From: Acidimicrobiia bacterium
GTDB lineage: Bacteria > Actinomycetota > Acidimicrobiia > UBA2766
Assembly: GCA_020850945.1 (NCBI GenBank)
Contig: JADZDR010000035.1
Coordinates: 1-64,000 of the forward strand
DNA: 64,000 nt
Direction of reading: 5' to 3'
The position numbers and the translations under genes were made by a program. Under the pieces are notes generated by a model. That model was not told the DNA's origin, did no database searches, and was given only the letters and a program-made list of their open reading frames with translations. The number at the start of each line of letters is the position of its first letter. Positions within the stretch are counted from its first letter, which is position 1. Shown one piece after another: positions 15,955-24,567 of the stretch.

Positions 15955-16220
15955 CCACGGAATCGCGTGCCGAGAAGGCGGCGAGACTGGAGCGTTGGGC
16001 CGAGGGGGTGTCCGCCGAAGAGCTTGTCTCCGTTGACACCGACGTGCTCCGGCATCTCGCTCAACTCGCGGACCAGCGCACGAGACTCGAGAGCGATCTC
16101 CGAGAGGCAGTCATTGCGGCGCGCCGCTCGGATCGGTCCTGGGCAGAGATTGGTGCCATGCTCGGCATGTCGAAACAGGCTGCCCAACGCAAGTACGGCC
16201 GAGCCATGTCTGCCGCCTGA
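15951..16220 (+). CDS. small helix-turn-helix protein, possible antitoxin
   Basis: An 89-aa protein made of two parts: a charged N-terminal helical half (residues 1-50, with LERWAEGVSAEELVSVDTDV) and a C-terminal helix-turn-helix (RRSDRSWAEIGAMLGMSKQA followed by AQRKYGRA), the form of a sigma-70 region 4 or LuxR-like recognition helix. ATG 15951 overlaps the stop of the frameshifted gene in front of it. The order small-acidic-protein then HTH-protein is conserved-looking and suggests a toxin-antitoxin or regulator pair, but I do not know a characterised example. Confidence 0.7.
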   Translation: MTTESRAEKAARLERWAEGVSAEELVSVDTDVLRHLAQLADQRTRLESDLREAVIAARRSDRSWAEIGAMLGMSKQAAQRKYGRAMSAA

Positions 16221-16236
16221 ACCCTGACCGACCTCC

Positions 16237-16461
16237 GCCACCGACACCGGCACGCTCGACCCTGCCCAGATCGTCGCCTGCTTCGACCCCTACCGTCCCG
16301 AGGGCCCCACGTCGGAGCGAGCCATCGAAGGTCTCCGCGAGCACCTTGTCGACCCGCGGTTCTGATCAGATCTCACCGGGCTCGTCGGCGACGCTCCTGC
16401 CGGCTACGACGTCGACTCGGCAGGAACCCTCGTTGCCGACGCGCTGCTCACGATCGTCTGA
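16237..16461 (+). pseudogene. C-terminal remnant, possibly an AbiEii-type nucleotidyltransferase
   Basis: An open frame with LDPAQIVACFDPYRPEGPTS and EGLREHLVDPRF meets a TGA at 16363-16365, then continues in the same frame as SDLTGLVGDAPAGYDVDSAG and ADALLTIV to a stop at 16459. The phrase order recalls the C-terminal end of AbiEii/nucleotidyltransferase-type toxins, but that assignment is weak. No 5' part is recognisable upstream. Confidence 0.4.
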
Positions 16462-16708
16462 TGACAAGCGGAGCGATTCCTCCTTCCTGGGAGTCGGAGC
16501 GATGAACGGCACCCGACGTCCGACACCGCGCAGGCGAGCATCGTGATGACAAGGTGATGGCAAGGTGATGACGCGGGATGACAACGCCGACGTGGCGGAG
16601 GGATGAGACGCGCAATCAGGCACAGGAGGGCAGTTCACCAGCGGTCGGCCCGCGTCGGACGCAGGACGCCGTCCTGCTGTCGACACACCCCTCGGACTTG
16701 TCATCAGA
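16460..16708. repeat. cluster of GATGACAA/TTGTCATC motifs
   Basis: GATGACAAG at 16460 and 16545, GATGGCAAG at 16556, GATGACG at 16567, GATGACAAC at 16577, and the reverse complement ACTTGTCATCAG at 16697. The four between 16545 and 16585 are spaced 10-11 bp, one helical turn. TCCGACACC at 16519-16527 matches 9 nt of the tRNA-end core and may be a fourth, very degenerate attachment remnant. Confidence 0.5.
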
Positions 16709-17128
16709 GTTGTCCGCGAAAGTCCTGGAAATGGGGTTGTACGGGATGACGGAGTGTGACCAGCCGGTAGTACGCCTCGCGAACACCCGCTCTGACCTGC
16801 GATCGCGTCTTCGTCGGGCATGCTGTAGCACCAGTTGAGCCCCGCAAGGTGCCCCGCGACGGTCGGCAGCGATCACGCAACCTCTTCGAGAGGAGCCTCA
16901 GCGTCAATCTGGCGGAAATCGCCATCCAAGGGCGGCGGAAATCAGCACAGCGCGCCGTGCCCACGAGATGCTCCCCGGCTCGGCGGCGAGGGGCAAACTC
17001 GTGCTCGTGCCCTGAGCTCACAACCGACATGGCCCCGGGGGTCACCCCCGCCTTCGCTATCGTCACGCCCTGACGGTCTGGCGTGCACGAGCATCACTCG
17101 ATTGGACCCCACAGGGAAGAACTACGCC
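16709..17128. other. non-coding stretch, nothing recognised
   Basis: About 420 bp between the motif cluster and the DUF1622 gene. Open frames on both strands lack recognisable protein features or start signals. It probably belongs to the decayed accessory region; CCCCGGGGGTCACCCCC at 17034-17050 is only a weak inverted repeat. Confidence 0.5.
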
Positions 17129-17515
17129 GTGAAGTACGACGAGGTCATCTCCGACGTCGTGAAGGTCGTCGAGGCCATCGGTGCCGCGATCATGGTGCTC
17201 GGTGGGCTGTTCGCCCTGCTCGTCTACGCCGCCTCCTTCGCCAGTCCCGGCAAACGGGGCGAGGCCTACCGGAAGCTGCGCCAGAGCCTGGGACGCGCCA
17301 TCCTGCTCGGACTCGAGGTCCTCATCGTGGGAGACATCGTCCGGACCATCGTCGTCGACCCGACGATCGAGAGCGTCGTCGTGCTGGGCCTGATCGTGGT
17401 CATCCGCATCGTGCTCAGCTTCTCGCTCGAAGTGGAGATCGAAGGCACCTGGCCATGGAGCCGCTGGCGTCTCGGCCAGGGCCCCGAGATCGACGACTCC
17501 GATCGCGGGCGGTGA
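17129..17515 (+). CDS. DUF1622 family membrane protein
   Basis: A 128-aa protein with three membrane segments: about residues 8-34 (VVEAIGAAIMVLGGLFALLV), 50-72 and 80-100. The sequence SLGRAILLGLEVLIVGDIVR between segments one and two is the diagnostic DUF1622 block. Function is unknown. GTG 17129 is chosen because AGGGAAGA lies 9 nt upstream and residues further upstream are not conserved-looking. It marks the return to ordinary chromosomal genes and converges with the hydrolase at 17584. Confidence 0.85.
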   Translation: MKYDEVISDVVKVVEAIGAAIMVLGGLFALLVYAASFASPGKRGEAYRKLRQSLGRAILLGLEVLIVGDIVRTIVVDPTIESVVVLGLIVVIRIVLSFSLEVEIEGTWPWSRWRLGQGPEIDDSDRGR

Positions 17516-17583
17516 CGGGGGACCGAATATCGGCAGTCTGGAGTTCCCTTCTCGAGAGCGGTACCCGAGCAACTGCGTCGCCA

Positions 17584-19737
17584 TCACCGAGGGTCGATGC
17601 GGGAGCTCGACCCGGCAGGAACGAGATCCTCTTCGCGGCGGGCGCCGCCGGGCACCTCGGGCGGGGAAGCGGTACCCGCCGGAGCGTCCGACGCGGCTGC
17701 AACCGTGCCATGACGTACCCGATCGCGGGAGATGTCGACGAGGATCAACGCCAGGTTCGCACAGGCGATTGCGCCGACGATGCCGGTGAAGACCGCGCCG
17801 AAGCCGTCGGTCACGGCGAAGCCGAGTCCGGCCCCCACGAGGGACGCCCCTGTCGCCACCGCGAAGCCCGCGGTCTTCGCCGGGGAGGCCAGGTCCTTCC
17901 CGACCCAGGCGAGGAAGATCCCGAGGCCGATGGGTACACCCGCCCAGAGCGCCACGAAGAGGCTGTCATCGATCGGGATCCAGGACATCGCGGACGTGGT
18001 GACCAGGACACCGAGACACCACCCGCCGAGTCCGAGGACGACCGGATACACGGAGCGCAGGACGGCACCTCCCTTGGGACCGAACCCACCTCGCGTGCGC
18101 ACTCTGCGGGCCATCCACAGAAGCGAGACGATCATGACGAGAGCCAGACCGAGCAGGCCCCCGACGACGACCTTGGCCATCGCCGGCAGCCCGAAGTCGG
18201 GCGTGAGGCCGACGGTCTGGGGCCTGTAGAGCGACGTGTCGACCTCGCCGCTGTCGAGGAAGGTCTCGATGAGGTGCGTGCCGGCGTCGGGCTGTTCCAT
18301 CCAGAAACTGAAGGAATGCCCGAACCCGGGAAGCACGACCTCCTGGGCGTTCGGCAGGTGGGGGAGGAGCTCTTCCCTCGCGACCTGCGGCGGAGTTGTG
18401 GTGTCGAGCTCGCCGCCCACGAGGAGTGCCTCGACATCCGACACCTTCACGGTCCGGTACTCGTCCACACCCCGCGCGACCGGCCATGCGTCGGCCATGC
18501 GGCCACCCCCCCACGCGAACGCCGATGCCGCGTAGCCGAAGTTAGCGTCGCGCCCTCCTTCTCCGGACGAGAAGTAGTCGCGTGCCGCCTCGGCATCCAC
18601 GCTCGCCGCCGCGGCGTACTGACCCCAGACGAACGCCTTCGGGAACATGAGCTCACCGAAGATCGACCCGAACCAGAGGCCGCTGCTGTCACCTGCGGCG
18701 GCCGAGAGCCAGGCGTCGATGATCATCGGTGCCGACGCCGGTGCCGCCTGCGGGGTCGACTCCATCATCCCCCAGAACGAGACGGTGCGGATGTTGGCCG
18801 CGTCGATCGGGAGGAGGTACCAGCGGTCGGGCATGTCCTCGGATCGCGTGCGGATCGTCGCCGCGAGGTCCTCTGTCCGGGCGCTGCAGGCCTCGTCCCT
18901 CTCGCAGAGGTCGGCGTAGCGGGCGATCTGCTCGTCCGTCGTCTCGGGGTCCCAGACGAAGTTGCCGGGCGGGTTGACGCCGATCATCACGGAGCGGCGG
19001 ATGCTCTCCGGATACCGCGACGCGTAGATCATCGCCGTGCGCGTGCCCGCACTCTCGCTCACGAGGTCGATGCGCTCGTACCCGAAGGCCTTGCGTGCCG
19101 CCTCCAGATCCTCGACCTGGTCGACAAGCCCGTAGCCGGCGACGTAGACGCCCGCGTCGGTGAGCCTGTCGGCGCAGGCCCGGTAGGCGTCGCTGTAGGC
19201 GCGGAAGGCATCCTCACCCAGGATGTCCGTCGAGTGCCCGACGGCGGACGTGACTTCCGGGCAGTCGAGCCGGACGGAGCCGTCCACACCCCGGTAGCCG
19301 ACCATCACGACGTCCCGGTCACCGACGAAACGACCCGCCGCAGGGAAGTGCATGTTGCTGACTCCGGGACCGCCTTCGAGCCGGAAGATCGGGTCGGCCG
19401 GATCGTCGGAGCGGGAGGGGATGCGAGTCACCGGGAGGGAGATCAGGCGTGACTGCCGGTCGATCCGGTTCTCGGGTACGACGAGGGTCCCGCACTCGGC
19501 CGCGTACGTGCCCTCATCCGTCGTGTAGTCGCACGGTTCGAGGGCCAGGTCACCCGCTTCGGCTCCGTCGGGAACCGAGGCAGCGTCGGGGTCGGGCGTG
19601 AATCCGAGCCAGGCGAGACCGGCGATCAGGACACCGATCACGGCGAGGGCGACGACCCGGCCGGCTGTGAAGGCCCCGGTCTTGGGCTTGCTCTTCTGAT
19701 TGTGGCTGGGCTGCTGCCCGAGGTTCTTCTCGTGCAT
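17584..19737 (-). CDS. membrane-anchored alpha/beta hydrolase with C-terminal transmembrane domain
   Basis: A 717-aa protein. Residues 25-47 form an N-terminal membrane anchor (VVALAVIGVLIAGLAWLGF). Then follows a secreted alpha/beta hydrolase of the S33/proline-iminopeptidase type: oxyanion motif RLEGGPGVSN, nucleophile Ser in DLVSESAGTRTA (about residue 240), acid in GGELDTTTPP and catalytic His in PGFGHSFSF (about 475). The last 190 residues carry five or six membrane helices, which is unusual for this fold. ATG 19737 has GGAGGAGAG upstream. The 80-aa gene lies 41 bp upstream on the same strand. Confidence 0.85.
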   Translation of the reverse strand: MHEKNLGQQPSHNQKSKPKTGAFTAGRVVALAVIGVLIAGLAWLGFTPDPDAASVPDGAEAGDLALEPCDYTTDEGTYAAECGTLVVPENRIDRQSRLISLPVTRIPSRSDDPADPIFRLEGGPGVSNMHFPAAGRFVGDRDVVMVGYRGVDGSVRLDCPEVTSAVGHSTDILGEDAFRAYSDAYRACADRLTDAGVYVAGYGLVDQVEDLEAARKAFGYERIDLVSESAGTRTAMIYASRYPESIRRSVMIGVNPPGNFVWDPETTDEQIARYADLCERDEACSARTEDLAATIRTRSEDMPDRWYLLPIDAANIRTVSFWGMMESTPQAAPASAPMIIDAWLSAAAGDSSGLWFGSIFGELMFPKAFVWGQYAAAASVDAEAARDYFSSGEGGRDANFGYAASAFAWGGGRMADAWPVARGVDEYRTVKVSDVEALLVGGELDTTTPPQVAREELLPHLPNAQEVVLPGFGHSFSFWMEQPDAGTHLIETFLDSGEVDTSLYRPQTVGLTPDFGLPAMAKVVVGGLLGLALVMIVSLLWMARRVRTRGGFGPKGGAVLRSVYPVVLGLGGWCLGVLVTTSAMSWIPIDDSLFVALWAGVPIGLGIFLAWVGKDLASPAKTAGFAVATGASLVGAGLGFAVTDGFGAVFTGIVGAIACANLALILVDISRDRVRHGTVAAASDAPAGTASPPEVPGGARREEDLVPAGSSSRIDPR

Positions 19738-19778
19738 GGTTCTCTCCTCCGATTCGGGTCTGCTCAACGAGCCGGCTT

Positions 19779-20021
19779 TCACGGGATCTCCACCTCGCTC
19801 ACGCGTGTCACAGCGGTCCGCTCGGCGACATATGGGGGCAGCAGGTCGAGCGCGTCGTCCGCGCTCGCGGCGTTCACCGTCCACCAGATGGCGTGCCCTC
19901 CCCAGCGGCACGATGCGAGGGTCGCCTGGTGACGGAGCGGGCTCGCGTAGCCCTTGAACGCTGCGAACACGACTCCGCACTCCTGCGGTTCGTGGTGGTG
20001 GTGAAGCAGAAAGCGGGTCAT
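19779..20021 (-). CDS. small conserved protein, unknown
   Basis: An 80-aa protein that opens MTRFLLHHHHEPQECGVVFA and continues with CRWGGHAIWWTVNAAS and DDALDLLPPYVAERTAVTR. The His cluster, two Cys and the DALDLLP-YVAERT end resemble a common actinobacterial family of small stand-alone domains with a ferredoxin-like fold that is often annotated as a sensor or SCO-related protein; its function is not known to me. It is upstream of and probably cotranscribed with the secreted hydrolase, and divergent from the LuxR regulator. Confidence 0.65.
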   Translation of the reverse strand: MTRFLLHHHHEPQECGVVFAAFKGYASPLRHQATLASCRWGGHAIWWTVNAASADDALDLLPPYVAERTAVTRVSEVEIP

Positions 20022-20076
20022 GTGATCGAGCTTGCCGCCAACCGCCCACCCTGACATCGGGGCAGCACCCTGATCC

Positions 20077-20114
20077 GTACCCTGAGTTCCGATTCGGGTA
20101 CCCCGACCTATCCT
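20077..20114 (+). promoter_or_regulatory. inverted repeat and -10 of the LuxR-type gene
   Basis: GTACCC (20077-20082) and GGGTAC (20096-20101) are inverted arms centred 19 bp apart, followed by TATCCT (20109-20114) as a -10. AAGGAGGGAG sits just before the ATG at 20132. The position between divergent genes suits an operator, perhaps autoregulatory. Confidence 0.4.
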
Positions 20115-20131
20115 GAGCCGCAAGGAGGGAG

Positions 20132-23056
20132 ATGGCGCTTGCGGCGCACCTCGTTGGGCGCACCGACGAGCTCGGCCTCCTCGAGCTGGCTCTCGCAGAC
20201 GTTGCCGGAGGCCGGCCGCGGGCGATCGAGCTGGTGGGCGAACCGGGCATCGGCAAGACACGGCTGCTTCACGAACTCACCCGGCGGGCCGACACGCGGG
20301 GGTACCTCACGCTGTCCGGATCGGCCTCCGAGCTCGAGCGTGACCTGCCGTTCTCGGTCTTCGTGGATGCCCTCGACGACTACGTCGCCGGCCTCGACGC
20401 CGATCTCGTCAGGACGCTCGACGCCGATGTGCAGACGGAGCTGGGGCAGATCCTCCCCTCGCTGACCGCGCGCGTCGATCGCGGGACGGCACCGCTCCAG
20501 CACGAGCGTTACCGCGCGCATCGAGCGGTGCGCGCGCTCCTCGAGTATCTGGCCCGGCCGAGACCTCTGCTCCTCGTGCTCGACGACTTCCACTGGGCCG
20601 ACTCGGCATCCGTCGAGCTCCTCGGGGCACTCCTCCGGCGTCCCCCGACAGGCGCCGTCCTCACGGCACTGGCCATCCGCCCCAAGCAGTGCCCGGAACG
20701 CCTCTCAGCTGCCCTCGGGAGGGCACGGCGCACGTCGATGTCGGACCGCCTCGAGCTCGCGTCGCTGACACCCGCGGAGACCCGCGAGCTCCTCGGCGAG
20801 ACGGTTGACATCGGCGCAGCGCATACCCTCTACGCAGAGACCGGTGGCAACCCCTTCTACCTCGAGCAGCTCGTGCGGGCCGTCGATCGCTCGCCCGGGG
20901 GTCCGCCTCCTCCCGGGCCCCTGCCTGCCGGCCTCGGCGAGGTTCCGCAGGCAGTTGCCGCCGCCCTGGGCGAGGAACTCGACCTCCTGTCAGAAGGCGG
21001 CCGCCTCGTCCTCGACGGGGCTGCCGTAGCCGGCGACCCGTTCGAACCCGACATGGCGGCGGCGGCGGCCGGCCTGGCGGAGACCGCAGCCATGGAAGCC
21101 CTCGACGAGCTCCTCCGGCTCGACCTCGTCCACGCCACGGAACTCCCGCGACGCTTCCGCTTTCGGCATCCGATCGTACGCCGAGCCGTGTACGACACGA
21201 CGGCGGCGGCCTGGCGCCTGCAGGCTCACGAGCGCTGCGCCGAACTGCTCACCGTGCGGGGGGCGCCGGCAGAGGCTCGCGCCCACCACGTCGAGCGCTC
21301 CGCCCGCGAGGGTGACCTCGCCGCTGTCGAAGTCCTGTGCGAGGCCGGGGAGGCATCCCTGCGCCTGGCACCGGCCGGGGCGGCCCGCTGGTTCAACGAC
21401 GCCCTTCGCATCCTCCCCCGGACTGCGCCTTCCCACCGGCGAGTCGAACTCCTTCTCGCGAGCTCGGGTGCCCTGACTGCCGCCGGCCAGTTCTCCGACA
21501 GCCACGGGGCGCTGCTCGAGGCTCTCGCCCTGACCCCCGACGACGCCCACGCCCTTCGTGTGAGGATCATCCGAACCTGCGCGGCGGTCGAGACCAACCT
21601 CGGACGCCACGAGCAGGCCCAGGCTCACCTCGTGGCCGCCCTGGATGCCGTGCCGGAGGAGGAGTCGGCGGAGGCCGTCGCGCTCACGATCGACCTTGCC
21701 ATGAACGGTTTCTGGCGTGCCGAGTACGAGGGGATGCGAGCGTGGGCCGAACGTGGTGCCGATGCGGCAAGACGGGTCGGAGACCGGCCACTGACCGCGG
21801 CTGCACTGGCCGTCCTCGCCTTGGCGGATTCGATGACGGGCGAGGCGGAGCGAGCCGAATCGCGCCGGTCCGAAGCGGAGGGTCTCGTCGAGTCCCTGTC
21901 TGACGAGGAGCTCTGCCATCGCGTGGACGCGGCCGCCTGGCTCGCCGGTGCCGAGCTCTACCTCGACCGCTACGTCGAGGCCGACGCGCACGCCGACCGC
22001 GCACTCCGAGTGGGGCGTGCGACCGGTCAGGGCGAGCACTTCCTCGTACTCGTGCAGATCCTGGGCCGCGTCTGGTACGTGCGCGGGAAGCTCGCGGAGG
22101 CCGCCGACCTGCTCGATGGCGGGATCGAGACGGCACGCCTCCTGGGCAACACGCAGGCCCTCGTCTGGAACCTCTTCAACCGCTCTGCTGTGGCGCTGGC
22201 CGCCGGAGACGTGCAGCTCGCCGTCGTGTCAGCCCGCGAGAGCTTCGACCTCAGCCGGGAACTGGACCAGGGGTTCCACTCGGCCTGGGCGGCCGTGCGT
22301 CTCGCCGGCGCTCTGCACGAGACGGGACACCCGGATACCGCTGTCGAGTTGCTCCTCGGCGCCGCCGGGGGTGAGGAGCTGGAGCTGATCCCCGGCAGTT
22401 GGAGGGCCTACTGCTTCGAGCTGCTCACGCGCTGTCGAATCGCGCTCGGCTTCCACGCCGAGGCAGAGCGCTCTGCCGACGCGGCGGCGGCCTGGGCTTC
22501 GGCTGTGAAAGTCCCCCTCGCCGCCGCGTGGGCGGACCGGGCGACGGCAGCGGTCTCCCTTCATGCCGGTGACAGCGCCCGGGCCACGGAGCGGGCACTC
22601 GCGTCGGCCGACGCCGCAGACGCGCTCGGAGCGCCGATCGAGGCCGCCCTCTCACGCATCGTCGCGGGGCGCGCATGCGCCGAGGCCGGTGACAGCGATC
22701 GTGCCTCCGAAGAGCTCCGGGCTGCAGCCAAGACGCTCGGAACGTGCGGCGCTGTGCGCTTCCGCGATCACGCCGAGAGCGAGCTGCGCAGGCTCGGACA
22801 CCGCATCCAGCGCCGCACGGGGCCGGGCAGGCCTGACACCACTGGGATCAAATCGCTCACCGAACGCGAGCGCGAGGTCGCCCGGCTCGTCGTGGACAGG
22901 AAGACGAACGCCGAGATAGCCGCCGAGCTCTTCCTGAGCAAGAAGACGGTCGAGACCCACCTGCGCAACATCTTCCGCAAGCTCGACGTGACCTCCCGCG
23001 TCGAGCTCGCGCGCGCAGTAGAACGCGCGGAGCGACCCACTCCGGGGTCCCCCTGA
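20132..23056 (+). CDS. LuxR-family regulator of the large ATP-binding (LAL) type
   Basis: A 974-aa transcription factor. Residues 1-330 form a AAA/STAND ATPase with Walker [11 protein letters not shown] (about residue 36) and Walker [16 protein letters not shown]. The middle 550 residues are helical repeats of TPR-like type. The C-terminal LuxR helix-turn-helix spans about residues 905-965 with [20 protein letters not shown] and [20 protein letters not shown]. Such LAL proteins act as signal-responsive activators of nearby or secondary-metabolite genes. It is divergent from the small protein and hydrolase, and upstream of the GH5 gene, which are the natural target candidates. Confidence 0.92.
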   Translation: MALAAHLVGRTDELGLLELALADVAGGRPRAIELVGEPGIGKTRLLHELTRRADTRGYLTLSGSASELERDLPFSVFVDALDDYVAGLDADLVRTLDADVQTELGQILPSLTARVDRGTAPLQHERYRAHRAVRALLEYLARPRPLLLVLDDFHWADSASVELLGALLRRPPTGAVLTALAIRPKQCPERLSAALGRARRTSMSDRLELASLTPAETRELLGETVDIGAAHTLYAETGGNPFYLEQLVRAVDRSPGGPPPPGPLPAGLGEVPQAVAAALGEELDLLSEGGRLVLDGAAVAGDPFEPDMAAAAAGLAETAAMEALDELLRLDLVHATELPRRFRFRHPIVRRAVYDTTAAAWRLQAHERCAELLTVRGAPAEARAHHVERSAREGDLAAVEVLCEAGEASLRLAPAGAARWFNDALRILPRTAPSHRRVELLLASSGALTAAGQFSDSHGALLEALALTPDDAHALRVRIIRTCAAVETNLGRHEQAQAHLVAALDAVPEEESAEAVALTIDLAMNGFWRAEYEGMRAWAERGADAARRVGDRPLTAAALAVLALADSMTGEAERAESRRSEAEGLVESLSDEELCHRVDAAAWLAGAELYLDRYVEADAHADRALRVGRATGQGEHFLVLVQILGRVWYVRGKLAEAADLLDGGIETARLLGNTQALVWNLFNRSAVALAAGDVQLAVVSARESFDLSRELDQGFHSAWAAVRLAGALHETGHPDTAVELLLGAAGGEELELIPGSWRAYCFELLTRCRIALGFHAEAERSADAAAAWASAVKVPLAAAWADRATAAVSLHAGDSARATERALASADAADALGAPIEAALSRIVAGRACAEAGDSDRASEELRAAAKTLGTCGAVRFRDHAESELRRLGHRIQRRTGPGRPDTTGIKSLTEREREVARLVVDRKTNAEIAAELFLSKKTVETHLRNIFRKLDVTSRVELARAVERAERPTPGSP

Positions 23057-23087
23057 CAGGCGCTGGTGAGCGCACTTCGAACCCACG

Positions 23088-23093
23088 TACACT
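23088..23093 (+). promoter_or_regulatory. -10 element of a leaderless promoter
   Basis: TACACT ends 7 nt before ATG 23101. Confidence 0.5.
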
Positions 23094-23100
23094 CGCCGGC

Positions 23101-24567
23101 ATGTGGGGCAAGCGAACCGCTCGGGGAGGTCTCGGCCGCGTCGCCGCTGTCGGATGCGCGCTCGCCCTCGTGGCCGGGCTGCTCGCCTCGTCCCCACCCG
23201 CCACGGCCGATCCGGCTGCTCCGGCCGACCTTCTCCGGCCCGACGGCCGCTGGTGGCGTGATGCCGAAGGGCGCGTAGTGCTCCTCCACGGTGTCAACGT
23301 CGTGAAGAAGGTCGCTCCCTACATCCCCTCCCCCGAGGAGTTCGGCCCCGCCGACGCCGATCGGATCGCAGCCCTCGGCTGGAACACCGTCCGTCTCGGG
23401 TTCATCTGGGCGGGCATGCAGCCGACGCCAGGCCCGGTCGACGCCGCGTACCTCGACAGGTACGAGGACATCGTGAACCTCCTCGGCGCGCGGGGCATCC
23501 ACGTCCTCGTCGACGCGCACCAGGACATCTGGAACGAACGCTGGGGAGGCGAGGGAGCACCGGACTGGGCGGTGTTCCGCACCGGTATCCGCCACCCCAC
23601 GAACTGGGCTCTCACGTACTTCACGTCCTCCTCGCTCGGCATGGCGTACTGGGACTTCTGGAGGAATCGCAACGGCGTCCTCGACGAGTACGTCTCGATG
23701 TGGCAGCAGGTGGCAGAGCGGTTCGCAGGCAACCCTCACGTGCTCGGCTACGACATCATGAACGAGCCGTGGACGTCGCCTGTCTGGGTCCTTCCCCAGG
23801 ACAGGTACACGGTCCAGCGCATGTACGAGAAGGTGATCCCGGCCATCCGCACGGTCGACACGGACCATGCGATCTTCTGGGAGCCGAGCATTCCCTCGTC
23901 CCAGTTCCTGCACGACCGCATGGACTTCCCCCCGGACCCGAACCTCGCCCTCAGCTCCCACATCTACTGCGGCGCTGCCGTGGTCCTCGGGCGTGTCGTG
24001 TGGCCGAAGGAGGCGTGCCGCATGCTCGACGGCGCCAATGTCCGCCACGCCCGCTCTTACCGCGACAGGGTTGCGGGTGCCGGCTGGCTCGTCACCGAGT
24101 ACGGTGCGAGCGACCTCACGGAGGGCATCGACGACCAGGCCGACCTCTTCGACCGCGAGTTCCTCGGCTGGCAGTACTGGGAGTGGAAGAAGTGGGACGA
24201 TCCGACGACCGGCCTGAACTCGCACCTCGTCGACGACGACACGGGACCGATCGTCCTCCGGCCCAAGGTCAGGGTCCTCGAGCGGAGCTTCGCCCGCCGG
24301 GTGGCAGGCGTCCCGAGCCGCCATGTGTTCAACGCCGACACGGGGGCCTTCCGTCTCACGTACACGCCGGATGCCGGGAGTGCCGCCCCGACGGAGATCT
24401 GGCTGCCGCTCGAGCAGCACTACCCGGCGGGCTACGACGTGGACGTCTCGGGGGGTACCTGGAGCGTTTCCGGTGTCGATCCCCACGTCCTCCTCGTGAC
24501 AGCCGAAGCGGGAGCGGCCGAGGTGGACGTCGAGGTGCGATCTCCTCAGCCTGCTCCCACGTCGTAG
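23101..24567 (+). CDS. secreted GH5 endoglycoceramidase-like glycosidase
   Basis: A 488-aa exported enzyme. Residues 1-37 are a signal peptide (basic start, ALALVAGLLASS core, ATADP cleavage region). The catalytic TIM barrel of glycoside hydrolase family 5 follows: LLHGVNVVKK opens it, the acid/base Glu is in YDIMNEPW (about residue 223) and the nucleophile Glu in WLVTEYGASD (about 336). WEWKKWDD is the C-terminal barrel segment, then about 90 residues of beta-rich domain. The pattern fits endoglycosylceramidases, which release the glycan from glycolipids. Its 3' end overlaps the convergent cyclase gene by 22 bp. Confidence 0.87.
   Translation: MWGKRTARGGLGRVAAVGCALALVAGLLASSPPATADPAAPADLLRPDGRWWRDAEGRVVLLHGVNVVKKVAPYIPSPEEFGPADADRIAALGWNTVRLGFIWAGMQPTPGPVDAAYLDRYEDIVNLLGARGIHVLVDAHQDIWNERWGGEGAPDWAVFRTGIRHPTNWALTYFTSSSLGMAYWDFWRNRNGVLDEYVSMWQQVAERFAGNPHVLGYDIMNEPWTSPVWVLPQDRYTVQRMYEKVIPAIRTVDTDHAIFWEPSIPSSQFLHDRMDFPPDPNLALSSHIYCGAAVVLGRVVWPKEACRMLDGANVRHARSYRDRVAGAGWLVTEYGASDLTEGIDDQADLFDREFLGWQYWEWKKWDDPTTGLNSHLVDDDTGPIVLRPKVRVLERSFARRVAGVPSRHVFNADTGAFRLTYTPDAGSAAPTEIWLPLEQHYPAGYDVDVSGGTWSVSGVDPHVLLVTAEAGAAEVDVEVRSPQPAPTS

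Noticed and set aside
16519-16527. TCCGACACC as a fourth tRNA-Leu attachment copy.
   Set aside because: Nine matching bases are too few to claim a site; only mentioned beside the motif cluster.
17083-19452. Long open frame on the plus strand opposite the secreted hydrolase.
   Set aside because: Composition is that of a high-G+C antisense frame (Arg, Gly, Asp rich, no motifs), while the minus strand encodes a clear hydrolase.
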